Source of the DNA: Streptomyces sp. NBRC 110028
Lineage (GTDB): Bacteria > Actinomycetota > Actinomycetes > Streptomycetales > Streptomycetaceae
Direction: 5' to 3'
Assembly (NCBI RefSeq): GCF_001417735.1
Contig: NZ_BBUZ01000034.1
Location: forward strand, 124,001 to 188,000
Length of the DNA: 64,000 nucleotides
Position numbers and translations under genes: made by a program. Position 1 is the first letter of the stretch. Each line of letters begins with the position of its first letter. Positions 16,964 through 26,107 of the stretch are shown piece after piece. The notes below the pieces were generated by a model. That model saw only the letters and a program-made list of their open reading frames with translations, had not been told where the DNA came from and did not search any database.

Positions 16964-18358
16964 TCACACGTCCGCGTAGGCGGGCTGCGGCGCCGCCCGC
17001 TCCTCCGGCGCACCGGCCCCCGCGGGCCGGGCCGCCGCCGGGGTGCGGCGAAGGTACACGGTCCAGGTGACCGCCGAGCACAGGGCGTAGAAGGCGAGGA
17101 AGGAGACGAAGGCCGGGGTGCCGGAGTGGGCGCTGCCGAACGACTCCCGGAAGGCCAGGTTGATGCCGAGGCCGCCGAGCGCGCCGACCGCCCCGATGAG
17201 CCCCATCGCCGCGCCGGACAGCCGCCGGCCGTAGGCCGCGGCCTCCTCGCCGGTGAGCCCGCGCGCCGCGGCCTTGGCCTGGAAGATGCCCGGGATCATC
17301 TTGAACGTGGAGCCGTTGCCGAGCCCGCTGAGGACGAACAGGGCGATGAAGCCGGTGAGGAAGACGGGCAGCGAGCGCTGCGCGGAGGCGTAGACGACCA
17401 CGACCGTCGCGGCGGCCATCCCGCCGAAGTTCCACAGCGTGATCCGCGCGCCGCCGTAAGCGTCGGCCAGCCGCCCGCCGATGGGGCGGATGAGGGAGCC
17501 GAGCAGCGGGCCGATGAAGGTGAGCGAGGCGGCCTGCAGCGGGGTGCGGTCGAACTGGTTCTGCAGCACCAGCCCGAAGGCGAAGCTGTAGCCGATGAAC
17601 GAGCCGAAGGTGCCGATGTAGAGCACCGACATGATCCAGGTGTGGGCGTCCCTGGCCGCCTCCTTGGCCGCCCCGGTGTCGTTCTTCACCGGCGCCAGGT
17701 TGTCCATGAAGAGCGCCGCGAGCACCCCCGCGACCACGATCAGCGGAAGGTAGACGGCGAGCACGATCCGCGGGTGGGAGGCCCCGGCCGTGCCGATGAC
17801 GAGCAGGCCGATCAGCTGGATGACCGGCACGCCGATGTTGCCGCCGCCCGCGTTGAGCCCGAGCGCCCAGCCCTTCTTGCGCAGCGGGTAGAACGAGTTG
17901 ATGTTGGTCATGGAGGACGCGAAGTTCCCGCCGCCGACCCCGGTGAGCGCCGCGACCACCAGGAACGTGGTGTACGAGGTGCCGGGCTCCATCACCACGG
18001 CGGCCACCAGCGACGGCACCAGCAGCATCGCGGCGCTGATGATCGTCCAGTTGCGGCCCCCGAAGCGGGCCACGGCGAAGGTGTACGGCACCCGCAGCAC
18101 CCCGCCGACCAGGGTGGGCATGGCGACCAGGAAGAACTTCCCGGCCGGGTCGACCCCGTACTCCGGCCCCATGAACAGCACCATCACCGACCACAGGCTC
18201 CAGATGGAGAAGCCGATGTGCTCGGAGAGGATGGAGAAGATCAGGTTCCGGGTCGCTGTTCGTTCCCCCTTTTCCCGCCAGAACGTCTCGTCCTCCGGAT
18301 CCCATTCCTCGATCCAGCGGGCCCCCTTACGGGCGGCGGTGGTGGTCGGGGCAGTCAT
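16964..18358 (-). CDS. narK: nitrate/nitrite transporter, NarK family (MFS)
   Basis: 464 residues with about twelve membrane helices. Nitrate-signature segments are AALTGVGGGNFASSMTNINSFYPLRKKGWALGLNAGGGNIGV and a second GLGNGSTFKMIPGIF, each carrying the glycine-rich helix typical of NarK/NasA porters. The N-terminus has WIEEWDPEDETFW, found in actinobacterial NarK. The ATG at 18358 follows a GGAGG site. It probably imports nitrate or exports nitrite, and is co-oriented with nnaR, which has its own GlnR-controlled promoter. Confidence 0.92.
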   Translation of the reverse strand: MTAPTTTAARKGARWIEEWDPEDETFWREKGERTATRNLIFSILSEHIGFSIWSLWSVMVLFMGPEYGVDPAGKFFLVAMPTLVGGVLRVPYTFAVARFGGRNWTIISAAMLLVPSLVAAVVMEPGTSYTTFLVVAALTGVGGGNFASSMTNINSFYPLRKKGWALGLNAGGGNIGVPVIQLIGLLVIGTAGASHPRIVLAVYLPLIVVAGVLAALFMDNLAPVKNDTGAAKEAARDAHTWIMSVLYIGTFGSFIGYSFAFGLVLQNQFDRTPLQAASLTFIGPLLGSLIRPIGGRLADAYGGARITLWNFGGMAAATVVVVYASAQRSLPVFLTGFIALFVLSGLGNGSTFKMIPGIFQAKAAARGLTGEEAAAYGRRLSGAAMGLIGAVGALGGLGINLAFRESFGSAHSGTPAFVSFLAFYALCSAVTWTVYLRRTPAAARPAGAGAPEERAAPQPAYADV

Positions 18359-18528
18359 CGCGCCTCCACGGTGCTCGGTGTCGCTGCCCGATGCTAGGCA
18401 CAGCGGATTACCGGCCCGTGGCGCCAGGTGACCGGCACGAAACCTTGCTCTCACCCGCGGGGGCGGAGTGCGGTGAGGCCGCGGGGCCCGCCGGGATCAC
18501 GGGCTTCCCCACCATTTTGTCAACGCCA

Positions 18529-18557
18529 TTGACATACCTCTCCGCGCACACCTATAC
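18529..18557 (+). promoter_or_regulatory. probable housekeeping promoter of the xyloside operon
   Basis: A -35 box TTGACA (18529-18534) and a -10-like CTATAC (18552-18557) are 17 bases apart, close to the HrdB consensus. Transcription would begin within the palindrome at 18567-18580. Confidence 0.55.
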
Positions 18558-18566
18558 CTCTGCCCA

Positions 18567-18580
18567 TCGAAGCGCTTCGA
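18567..18580. promoter_or_regulatory. LacI-type operator palindrome
   Basis: The perfect 14-bp palindrome TCGAAGCGCTTCGA has the central CG typical of LacI/GalR-family operators. It covers the likely transcription start of the sugar operon. A second palindrome, TGCACGTGCA (18588-18597), lies next to it. No LacI-family gene is in the window. Confidence 0.65.
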
Positions 18581-18627
18581 CGAACGTTGCACGTGCACAT
18601 TCTCCCCAACCCTCCCGGAGGCAGTGG

Positions 18628-19932
18628 ATGTTGACGGCACGGAAACGGACGACACGAACGGGGGCCGTCGTCGCGGCCGCGCTCGCGGGGGCCCTGGTCC
18701 TGGCGGGGTGCGGGGGCGGTGGGGGCGAGGCCGGGGACGGCAAGACGCTCACGTTGTGGCATTACGAGGCGCCCAATGGCGCCATGGGCGCGGCCTGGAG
18801 CCAAGCGATCGAGGAGTTCAAGAAGAGCCATCCGGGCGTCACGGTGAAGTTCGAGGAGAAGGGCTTCGAACAGATCCAGAAGACCGCCTCGATGGTGCTG
18901 GGATCGGACAGCGCGCCCGACCTCATGGAGTACAACAAGGGCAACGCCACCACCGGGCTGCTCTCCAGGCAGGGGCTGCTCACCGATCTCTCCCCGGAGG
19001 TCGCCAAGCGCGGCTGGGACAAGCCGCTGAAGCCCGGGGTGCGCACCACCAGCCGGTACGACGAGCGGGGCGTGATGGGCTCCGGCAAGTGGTTCGGGGT
19101 GCCGAACTACGCCGAGTACACGATGGTCTACTTCAACAAGACCCTCTTCGAGAAGCACAAGGTGAAGGTCCCGGCCACCTTCGCGGAGTTCACGGACGCG
19201 CTGAAGGCGTTCAAGGACGAGGGCGTCACCCCGCTCGCCGGCGCGGGCGCCGAATACCCCGCCCAGCAGTACGTCTACCAGCTGGCCCTGTCCAAGGCCG
19301 ACCGCTCGTGGGTGGACGCGTACCAGCAGTACAAGGGCAAGCCCGACTTCCACGACGCCGCCTGGACCTACGGTGCCACCACCTTCGCCGACTGGGTGAA
19401 GAAGGGGTACATCGCGAAGAGTTCGAGCGGCGCCAAGGCCGAGGACGCGGGCGCGGCGTTCATCGCGGGGAAGTATCCGATGTTCTTCTCCGGCAGCTGG
19501 TGGTTCGGCCGCTTCACGTCGGAGATCAAGGACGAGTGGGGCACGTTCCCCTTCCCCGGTTCGAAGCTGACGCTCGGCTCCGGCGGCAATCTGTGGGTCG
19601 TCCCCAAGGGTGCGAAGAACAAGCGGCTCGCCTACGACTTCATCGACATCACGATGAAGAAGGGCATCCAGAACACCCTGGGCAACAAGGGCGGCGTGCC
19701 CGTGGCCGCCGATCCGGCCGCGATCACCGACCCCAGGGCCAAGAGCCTGATCCAGGACTTCACCGCCTACTCCGACCGCGACGGACTCGCCTTCTACCCG
19801 GACTGGCCGGTGCCCGGCTTCTACGACACCCTCGTCTCCGAGACCCAGAAGCTGATGACGGGCGACTTCGGGCCCGGCGCCTATCTGGACGCGCTGGCCA
19901 AGGCGTACGAGGCGGGCGCGCCGCAGGGATGA
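18628..19932 (+). CDS. sugar-binding lipoprotein of the xyloside importer
   Basis: 434 residues. The signal peptide MLTARKRTTRTGAVVAAALA ends in the lipobox LAGC (Cys28), followed by a glycine-rich linker. The mature fold is a family 1 solute-binding protein (TLWHYEAPNGAMGAAW, APDLMEYNKGN, WFGVPNYAEYTMVYFN, GGNLWVVPKGAKNKRLAYDFI). The ATG is preceded by CGGAGG. First gene of a four-gene operon ending in an alpha-xylosidase, so the ligand is probably an alpha-xyloside such as isoprimeverose or another xyloglucan fragment; that is inference from context. Confidence 0.92.
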   Translation: MLTARKRTTRTGAVVAAALAGALVLAGCGGGGGEAGDGKTLTLWHYEAPNGAMGAAWSQAIEEFKKSHPGVTVKFEEKGFEQIQKTASMVLGSDSAPDLMEYNKGNATTGLLSRQGLLTDLSPEVAKRGWDKPLKPGVRTTSRYDERGVMGSGKWFGVPNYAEYTMVYFNKTLFEKHKVKVPATFAEFTDALKAFKDEGVTPLAGAGAEYPAQQYVYQLALSKADRSWVDAYQQYKGKPDFHDAAWTYGATTFADWVKKGYIAKSSSGAKAEDAGAAFIAGKYPMFFSGSWWFGRFTSEIKDEWGTFPFPGSKLTLGSGGNLWVVPKGAKNKRLAYDFIDITMKKGIQNTLGNKGGVPVAADPAAITDPRAKSLIQDFTAYSDRDGLAFYPDWPVPGFYDTLVSETQKLMTGDFGPGAYLDALAKAYEAGAPQG

Positions 19933-20825
19933 ACCGGCAGCGCGAGTATCCGTACACCCTCTTCCTGATCCCCGGCGCGCTGGCCTTCCTGGCCGTCATC
20001 GTCGTGCCGTTCCTGATGAACACCGGGATCAGCTTCACCCACTGGCAGGGCGTCGGCACCCCTGAGTGGGCCGGTCTGGACAACTACCGGGACCTGCTGG
20101 ACGACGACGCCTTCTGGGAGTCCTTCCGGCACAGCCTCGCCATGGTGGTGGCGATGGCCGCGATCCCGACCGCGCTCGGCCTGGTGCTGGCCGCCGCGCT
20201 GTTCGACTTCGTCGGCAAGCACTTCGGCGCCCGCACCGCGAGCGTGCTGCGCGCCTGCTTCTATCTGCCGCAGGTGCTGCCGATCGCGGTGGCGGGCATC
20301 GTGTGGAGCTGGATCCTGGCCCCCGAGAGCGGCGCCCTCAACGACGTGCTGGAGGCGGTGGGCCTCGGCTCGCTGCGCCACGACTGGCTGGGCGACCCGG
20401 ACCTCGCGCTGTACAGCGTGATGGGCGTGATGGTCTGGGTCCAGCTGGGCTTTCCGCTGGTGGTGTTCATGGCGGGGCTGCAGCGCGTCGATCCGGCGCT
20501 GTACGAGGCGGCCGAGCTGGACGGCGCCTCGTGGTGGCGGCGGTTCTGGCACGTGACGCTGCCGCAGATCCGCCCGGAGATCTCCGTGGTGCTGCTGTGG
20601 TGCACGATCGCCGCGCTCAAGGTGTTCGGCGCGGTGTACGTGCTCACCAAGGGCGGTCCGGGCGGGGCGACCAATGTCCCCTCGTACTTCTCCTTCCAGT
20701 CGTTCTTCGAGAAGACGCAGGTCGGCTACGGCTCCGCGGTCTCGACCGTGCTCACCGTGATCATCCTGGCGCTGGCCCTGGTCGCCCTGCGCCTCCAGAC
20801 GAGGGCGGAGGACCAGGAGCGGTGA
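19929..20825 (+). CDS. sugar ABC transporter permease (MalF-like)
   Basis: 298 residues, six membrane helices, with the EAA loop ALYEAAELDGASWWRRFWHVTLP. The ATG overlaps the binding-protein stop codon (ATGA), so translation is coupled. It pairs with the next gene product to import the operon's oligosaccharide. No ATPase is encoded in the operon. Confidence 0.92.
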   Translation: MNRQREYPYTLFLIPGALAFLAVIVVPFLMNTGISFTHWQGVGTPEWAGLDNYRDLLDDDAFWESFRHSLAMVVAMAAIPTALGLVLAAALFDFVGKHFGARTASVLRACFYLPQVLPIAVAGIVWSWILAPESGALNDVLEAVGLGSLRHDWLGDPDLALYSVMGVMVWVQLGFPLVVFMAGLQRVDPALYEAAELDGASWWRRFWHVTLPQIRPEISVVLLWCTIAALKVFGAVYVLTKGGPGGATNVPSYFSFQSFFEKTQVGYGSAVSTVLTVIILALALVALRLQTRAEDQER

Positions 20826-21643
20826 GGACCGTGAAGCGATATCCGGTGCTGGCGGCGCTGATCGTGGCGGCCGCCTTGATGGTGCTGCCGTTCCTGGTGG
20901 TCGCCCTCAACGCGGTGAAGTCGCCCGCCGAGTACTCCGCGAACGGACCGCTGAGCCTGCCGAAGGGGCTCTATCTGGACGGGATCGAGGACTTCTGGGA
21001 ACGGGTCGACTTCGGACGGAAGCTGGTCAACTCCGTACTGATCTCGGGGTCGGTGGCGGTCGGCGCCGCCGTGCTGTCCGTGCTCAACGCGTACGCCATC
21101 GGCATCGGCCGGGTGAAGGGCCGCCCCTGGGTGCTGGCCTTCTTCGTGCTGGCGAACATGCTGCCGCAGGAGGCGCTGGTCTACCCCGTCTACTACCTGT
21201 CGAAGGAGGTGGGGCTGTACGACACCCGGCTGAGCGTGATCCTCGTCTTCATCGTGATCCAGGCCGCGTTCGGCACGTATCTGCTCTCCTCCGTCCTCGG
21301 CGCCTTCCCCAGGGAGATCATCGAAGCGGCCCGGATCGACGGCGCGAACAAGTGGCAGGTGCTGTGGCGGGTGGTGGTGCCGGTCAGCCGCCCGACCATC
21401 GGGGTGCTGCTGGTGTTCTTCTTCATCTGGACCTGGAACGAGTTCCTGCTGCCGCTGGTGATGCTGATCTCCAACGACAACCAGACGGTGTCGGTCGCCC
21501 TCGGCGTCCTCCAGGGCCAGCGGCTGATGGACGCCACCATGACCAACGCGGCCGCCCTGCTCGGCGTGGTCCCCGCGATCATCTTCTTCCTGATCTTCCA
21601 GCGGACCCTGACCCGTGGCATCGCCGCGGGCGCGGTCAAGTGA
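20822..21643 (+). CDS. sugar ABC transporter permease (MalG-like)
   Basis: 273 residues if started at the GTG at 20822, which overlaps the previous stop codon as GTGA; a second GTG at 20831 (VKRYPVLAAL) is also possible and has a better-placed GGTGAGG. Six membrane helices, with the EAA loop EIIEAARIDGANKWQVLWRVVVP. Partner of the preceding permease. The stop codon is 15 bases before the alpha-xylosidase start, which has its own GAGGAG site. Confidence 0.92.
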   Translation: MRTVKRYPVLAALIVAAALMVLPFLVVALNAVKSPAEYSANGPLSLPKGLYLDGIEDFWERVDFGRKLVNSVLISGSVAVGAAVLSVLNAYAIGIGRVKGRPWVLAFFVLANMLPQEALVYPVYYLSKEVGLYDTRLSVILVFIVIQAAFGTYLLSSVLGAFPREIIEAARIDGANKWQVLWRVVVPVSRPTIGVLLVFFFIWTWNEFLLPLVMLISNDNQTVSVALGVLQGQRLMDATMTNAAALLGVVPAIIFFLIFQRTLTRGIAAGAVK

Positions 21644-21658
21644 CGAGGAGCGCCGCCC

Positions 21659-23956
21659 ATGAAGTTCAGCGACGGCTACTGGCTGCTGCGCGAGGGTGTC
21701 ACCGCCGGGTACCCGACCGGGGTCCTGGACGTGGAGACCGGCCCCGGCAGCCTCACCGTGCACGCCCCCACCCATCCGGTCCGCCGCCGCGGCGACCTGC
21801 TCAAGGGCCCGGTCCTCACCCTGAACTGCACCGCGCCGATGCCCGACGTGATCGGGCTCCGGCTCACCCACTTCGCGGGCGGGGCCGACCGGGGCCCGTC
21901 GTTCGCGCTGGCCGATGGCTCGTACGGGGAGGTGTCCTGCGACGAGGACGAGGCCCGGCTCACCTCCGGCGCCCTCACCGTGCGCATCGCCCGCACCGGC
22001 CCCTGGCGGGTGGCCTTCGAGGCGGCGGGACGCACGCTCACCGGCAGCGGGCCCAAGGACATGGGCATCATGGAGACCGCCGACGGCCGGCACTATCTGC
22101 GCGAGCGGCTGAACTTACGCGTCGGCACCTCCGCCTACGGCCTCGGCGAGCGCTTCGGCCCGCTGGTGAAGAACGGCCAGACCGTCGACATCTGGAACGC
22201 CGACGGCGGCACCGCCACCGAACAGGCCTACAAGAACGTCCCCTTCTACCTCACCGACGCGGGCTACGGCGTCTTCGTCGACCACCCCGGCAAGGTGTCC
22301 TTCGAGGTCGGCTCGGAGGCGGTCTCCCGCGTCCAGTTCAGCGCCGAGTGCCAGGAGCTGACGTACTACGTCATCCACGGGCCCACCCCGAAGGAGATCC
22401 TCGGGAAGTACACCGCCCTCACCGGCCGCCCCGCGCTGCCGCCCGCCTGGTCCTTCGGGCTGTGGCTGTCCACCTCCTTCACCACCTCCTACGACGAGGA
22501 GACGGTCACCGGCTTCGTGGCCGGAATGGCGGAACGCGACCTGCCGCTGTCCGTCTTCCACTTCGACTGCTTCTGGATGCGCGAGCACCACTGGTGCGAC
22601 TTCACCTGGGACCCGCGCGTCTTCCCCGACCCCGCGGGCATGCTGCGGCGGCTGCACGAGAGGGGCCTGCGCGTCTGCGTATGGATCAACCCGTACATCG
22701 CGCAGCGCTCCCCGCTCTTCGCCGAGGGCAAGGCGGCCGGTCATCTCCTGAAGCGGCCGGACGGCTCGGTGTGGCAGTGGGACCTGTGGCAGCCCGGCAT
22801 GGCCCTGGTCGACTTCACCAGCCCCGCCGCGCGGGCCTGGTACGCCGGGAAGCTGACCGCGCTGCTCGACATGGGCGTGGACTGCTTCAAGACCGACTTC
22901 GGCGAGCGCGTGCCGTTGGACGTGGTGTACGCGGACGGCTCCGACCCCGAGCGGATGCACAACTACTACACCCACCTCTTCAACCGCACCGTCTTCGAGG
23001 CGCTGCGCGAGCGGCGCGGGACGCGGGAGGCCGTCGTCTTCGCGCGCTCCGCGACCGCGGGCGGCCAGCAATACCCGGTGCACTGGGGCGGCGACTGCGA
23101 GTCCACGTACGAGGCGATGGCCGAATCGCTGCGCGGCGGGCTCTCCCTCGGGCTGTCCGGCTTCGGCTTCTGGAGCCATGACATCGGCGGCTTCGAGGGC
23201 ACCCCCGACCCCGCGCTCTTCAAACGGTGGATCGCCTTCGGGCTGCTGTCCTCGCACAGCAGGCTGCACGGCTCGTCCTCGTACCGCGTGCCGTGGCACT
23301 TCGACGAGGAGTCGGTCGCGTGCTTGCGCTTCTTCACCCGGCTGAAGCTGCGGCTGATGCCGTATCTGTACGAGGCCGCGCGCCGGGCGCACGCCGAGGG
23401 AGTGCCGGTGATGCGCGCCATGGTCCTCGAATTCCCGGACGACCCGGGGTGCGCGGGTCTGGAGCGGCAGTACATGCTCGGCGCGGATCTGCTGGTCGCG
23501 CCGGTCTTCGACGACGAGGGCGAGGTCGCGTACTACGTCCCGGAGGGCACCTGGACCCAGGTGCTGAGCGGCCGGACCGTGCGCGGTCCGCGCTGGGTGC
23601 ACGAGCGGCACGGCTTCCTCAGCGTGCCGCTGCTGGCCCGGCCGGGATCGGTGATCCCGTTCGGCGCCGCGTACGACCGGCCGGACGCGGACTGGGCGGA
23701 CGGCGTCACGCTGCGGGTGTACGAACCCTCCGCCCTGCCCGGCACCGGGGTCACCGTGCGGGTCCCGGCCCCGGACGGCTCGACGGCCGTCGCGTTCACC
23801 GTCGTACGGGACGGGGACACCCTGCACGCCGAGGCCGACTGGGTCTGCCGCAGGCCCCCGGCGCCCTGGCGGGTGGAGGTGGTGGGCGGGCCGTCCGCCG
23901 ACGCGGAGGCGGGGACGGCCGCCCTCACGCTGGAGCTCAGCAGCGCCGGGGCTTGA
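21659..23956 (+). CDS. alpha-xylosidase, GH31 (YicI-like)
   Basis: 765 residues. It releases xylose from the non-reducing end of alpha-xylosides. It follows the E. coli YicI layout: an N-terminal beta domain, a barrel from about residue 265, and C-terminal beta domains. The nucleophile is Asp413 in FKTDFGERVP; the acid/base is Asp479 in HWGGDCESTYEAM. The 66-residue spacing equals that in YicI (416 and 482). No signal peptide is present, so it acts inside the cell on sugar brought in by the preceding importer. Its last 20 bases overlap the end of the convergent carboxypeptidase gene, with no terminator between. Confidence 0.93.
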   Translation: MKFSDGYWLLREGVTAGYPTGVLDVETGPGSLTVHAPTHPVRRRGDLLKGPVLTLNCTAPMPDVIGLRLTHFAGGADRGPSFALADGSYGEVSCDEDEARLTSGALTVRIARTGPWRVAFEAAGRTLTGSGPKDMGIMETADGRHYLRERLNLRVGTSAYGLGERFGPLVKNGQTVDIWNADGGTATEQAYKNVPFYLTDAGYGVFVDHPGKVSFEVGSEAVSRVQFSAECQELTYYVIHGPTPKEILGKYTALTGRPALPPAWSFGLWLSTSFTTSYDEETVTGFVAGMAERDLPLSVFHFDCFWMREHHWCDFTWDPRVFPDPAGMLRRLHERGLRVCVWINPYIAQRSPLFAEGKAAGHLLKRPDGSVWQWDLWQPGMALVDFTSPAARAWYAGKLTALLDMGVDCFKTDFGERVPLDVVYADGSDPERMHNYYTHLFNRTVFEALRERRGTREAVVFARSATAGGQQYPVHWGGDCESTYEAMAESLRGGLSLGLSGFGFWSHDIGGFEGTPDPALFKRWIAFGLLSSHSRLHGSSSYRVPWHFDEESVACLRFFTRLKLRLMPYLYEAARRAHAEGVPVMRAMVLEFPDDPGCAGLERQYMLGADLLVAPVFDDEGEVAYYVPEGTWTQVLSGRTVRGPRWVHERHGFLSVPLLARPGSVIPFGAAYDRPDADWADGVTLRVYEPSALPGTGVTVRVPAPDGSTAVAFTVVRDGDTLHAEADWVCRRPPAPWRVEVVGGPSADAEAGTAALTLELSSAGA

Positions 23957-25508
23957 CCCAGGAGCACTCCAGGCCCGCTGTGCTTCCGCCGCGTACGGCC
24001 CGGGGCCGCACCGCCTCGGTGCGGCCCTCGCCGGACCGCGCCAGTGTCACCACGATCGCGTCCTCCAGGCTCTTCACCGACGGCGCGAGGTAGTTGTTGA
24101 GCACGATGCTGTAGACCAGCTCCCGGCCGTCCGCGTCGGTGACGTACCCGGAGAGCGCCGAGGCGCCGGTCAGGGAGCCGGTCTTGCCGCGCGCGTTGCC
24201 CGCCGCCGGGGTGCCGCACATGCGCGAGCGCAGCGTGCCGCCGACGAGGCGGTCCGGGGCGCAGGCCACCGGCAGCGAGCCGTACCAGTCCACGTACCAG
24301 GGCTGGTGACGGACCGCCAGCAGCAGCTCGGTGAGCTGCCCGGCCGCGATGGTGTCCATCCGGGACAGCCCCGAGCCGTCCACCTGTCGGACCGATCCGG
24401 TGTCCACACCCAGCTTCTTGAGCCAGTCGGCGATGGCGGCCAGCCCGGCGTCCCAGGTTCCGCGCCCCGCCGTCTCGTAGCCGATGGCCTTGGTGAGCAC
24501 CTCGGCGTGGATGTTGTTCGACAGCTTCATGAACGGGATCAGCAGCTTCTTCAGCGGCATCGAGCGGTGGGAGGCGAGCGGGCGGGCGTCCGGCGGGGTG
24601 GCCTTGCCGAGGCGGGTGGTCCCGTCGACCCGTACGCCGTGTTTCCCGAGCGCGTCGGCGAACACGGCGGCCGCGTAGCCGGTGGGCTCCCAGACGCTGA
24701 CCCACTCCTTGGCGGTCGGCGCACCGGGGGCGATGGCGCCGCCGACGGTGATGGTGTTGGTCCCGTGGCCGCGTTCGACGGTGAGGCCGCCGCCGCTCCC
24801 CGTCGTCGCCCGGTTGTCGATCCGTACGTACCGCGTCCCGGGCGTGACCGTCACCTTCGGCCGCTCCCCCGCCGCCGCGCCGGGCGCGACCTCGACGATG
24901 ACGCTGCCCGCGTCGTAGTCGGTGTCGGGGGCGACGGTGAGCGGGGAGATCTGCGCGGCGTAGTACGAGGACTCGTCGTCGGCGGCCCAGGAGCGGCCCG
25001 CGCGCTGCGCGTCGAACCGGGTGTCGTCGGCGATCAGCCGCCCGGTGACCCGGGTGATCCCCGCGTCGGCGACGCCCTTCGCCAGCCGGTCGTAGTCCCC
25101 GGCGAGCATCGTGGGATCGCCGGTCCCCCGGAGGTACAGATCCCCGCGCAGCGTCCGGCCGTGCCGGGTGCCGTCGGCCGACACATCGGTCCGGAAGGTG
25201 TGGTCGGGCCCGAGCAGCCCCATGGCGGCGGCCGAGGTGAACAGCTTGGTGCTGGAGGCGGGCATCAGCCGGTCGTCGGCCCGGTGCTGGTACAGCACGT
25301 CGCCGGACGCGGCATCGGCCACCACCACCCCGGCCGCCCCGCCCCTCAGCAGCGGATCGGCGAGGATCCGGTCGACGGCCTCCCCGACCCCGGCCTTTTC
25401 GCGGGGTGCGTCGGCCCCGGCCGGTGAACTCCAGGTGAGGGTACAGATCAGACCGATGACGAGGGGCCAGGCCCAGGCGCGCGCACGGCGGTTCACGGGT
25501 CTCTTCAT
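23937..25508 (-). CDS. D-alanyl-D-alanine carboxypeptidase/endopeptidase (PBP4, S13 family)
   Basis: 523 residues from the ATG at 25508. A basic N-terminus (MKRPVNRRARAWAW) and hydrophobic helix form a signal peptide ending near SSPAGADA, so it is exported. The three active-site motifs are present: SSTK (Ser85), SNN in LSNNIHAEVLTKAIGYE, and KTG in ARGKTGSLTGASALSGYV. It trims or cleaves D-Ala-containing peptidoglycan stems during wall maturation. Open frame extends upstream to 25781 but lacks signal-peptide character. Confidence 0.92.
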   Translation of the reverse strand: MKRPVNRRARAWAWPLVIGLICTLTWSSPAGADAPREKAGVGEAVDRILADPLLRGGAAGVVVADAASGDVLYQHRADDRLMPASSTKLFTSAAAMGLLGPDHTFRTDVSADGTRHGRTLRGDLYLRGTGDPTMLAGDYDRLAKGVADAGITRVTGRLIADDTRFDAQRAGRSWAADDESSYYAAQISPLTVAPDTDYDAGSVIVEVAPGAAAGERPKVTVTPGTRYVRIDNRATTGSGGGLTVERGHGTNTITVGGAIAPGAPTAKEWVSVWEPTGYAAAVFADALGKHGVRVDGTTRLGKATPPDARPLASHRSMPLKKLLIPFMKLSNNIHAEVLTKAIGYETAGRGTWDAGLAAIADWLKKLGVDTGSVRQVDGSGLSRMDTIAAGQLTELLLAVRHQPWYVDWYGSLPVACAPDRLVGGTLRSRMCGTPAAGNARGKTGSLTGASALSGYVTDADGRELVYSIVLNNYLAPSVKSLEDAIVVTLARSGEGRTEAVRPRAVRGGSTAGLECSWVKPRRC

Positions 25509-25837
25509 GCCACGGCAGGATCCCGTACCGGGCCGCCGCGCGACAGAGCGCCGCGAAGGGGCAATCGCCCTTCCGGATCGACACGTCCCTGGTTCACGAC
25601 CACGATCCAGTGCGTCGGCCCGGTGCGTCGGCCCGGGGCCGGCGACCGGCCGGAGGCTGATCGCCTTCGTCTGACGCCCGCCGTCAGACCGTGCCGGAGA
25701 GCTGTTCGCGTACCCAGTCCGGATCGGGATCGGTGTGCGGCCGGCCCCGCCAGTAGACCACCGGCCGGCCGTCGGCCGCACTGTGCCTCCAGCGCGCCGA
25801 TCGACCTGGGGAAGACGAGCGGGGAATTATCGCCTGA
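25509..25837. other. intergenic region without a supported gene
   Basis: Between the carboxypeptidase start and a decayed dehydrogenase tail. It contains a short direct duplication of GGTGCGTCGGCCCGG near 25620-25645. A leftward open tail reads RPVVYWRGRPHTDPDPDW and stops at 25684; this could be the remnant of a further gene, but I cannot assign it. Confidence 0.35.
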
Positions 25838-25924
25838 CGCGGCGCCTGGAACCGCGCCGACGAAGCCGTCACCGCCCTCGCCGAAGGGCGCCTCCACGGC
25901 AAGGTCGTCCTGGACATCAGCTGA
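25838..25924 (+). pseudogene. C-terminal remnant of a zinc-type alcohol dehydrogenase / quinone oxidoreductase
   Basis: The frame reads AWNRADEAVTALAEGRLHGK then VVLDIS and a stop. This is the very typical C-terminus of MDR dehydrogenases (EAhraLaeGrvxGKxVLdv). A stop codon lies immediately upstream in frame (25835-25837), so only about 28 codons survive. It marks a deletion or insertion edge beside the accessory RiPP locus. Confidence 0.55.
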
Positions 25925-25930
25925 GAACCA

Positions 25931-26107
25931 TCACCGTAAGGACCGGCGCCTCCGGCGAAGACTGCGCGGTGCCCCGCACATCGTGCAGCCTGCGGGCGAT
26001 CCCCCGCCGTAATGCGGCAGGTGGAGCTTGTGCGCCCAGCACTCCCGGTAGATGCCCACCAGGTCGTCCCACACGGACTCCACGTCACCGATCCGGACGA
26101 GGTTCAC
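25931..26107 (-). CDS. 58-residue CxxC protein translationally coupled to the XRE regulator
   Basis: The GTG at 26107 overlaps the stop codon of the XRE regulator gene in the GTGA pattern. The product begins VNLVRIGDVESVWDDLVGIY, continues RECWAHKLHLPHY, and has one CTMC pair before an arginine-rich end (SLRRRRRSLR). The acidic-aromatic first half and the CxxC make it look like a real small protein, perhaps metal-binding, rather than chance. I do not recognise a named family. Its coupling suggests it works with the regulator of the neighbouring RiPP locus. Confidence 0.6.
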   Translation of the reverse strand: MNLVRIGDVESVWDDLVGIYRECWAHKLHLPHYGGGSPAGCTMCGAPRSLRRRRRSLR

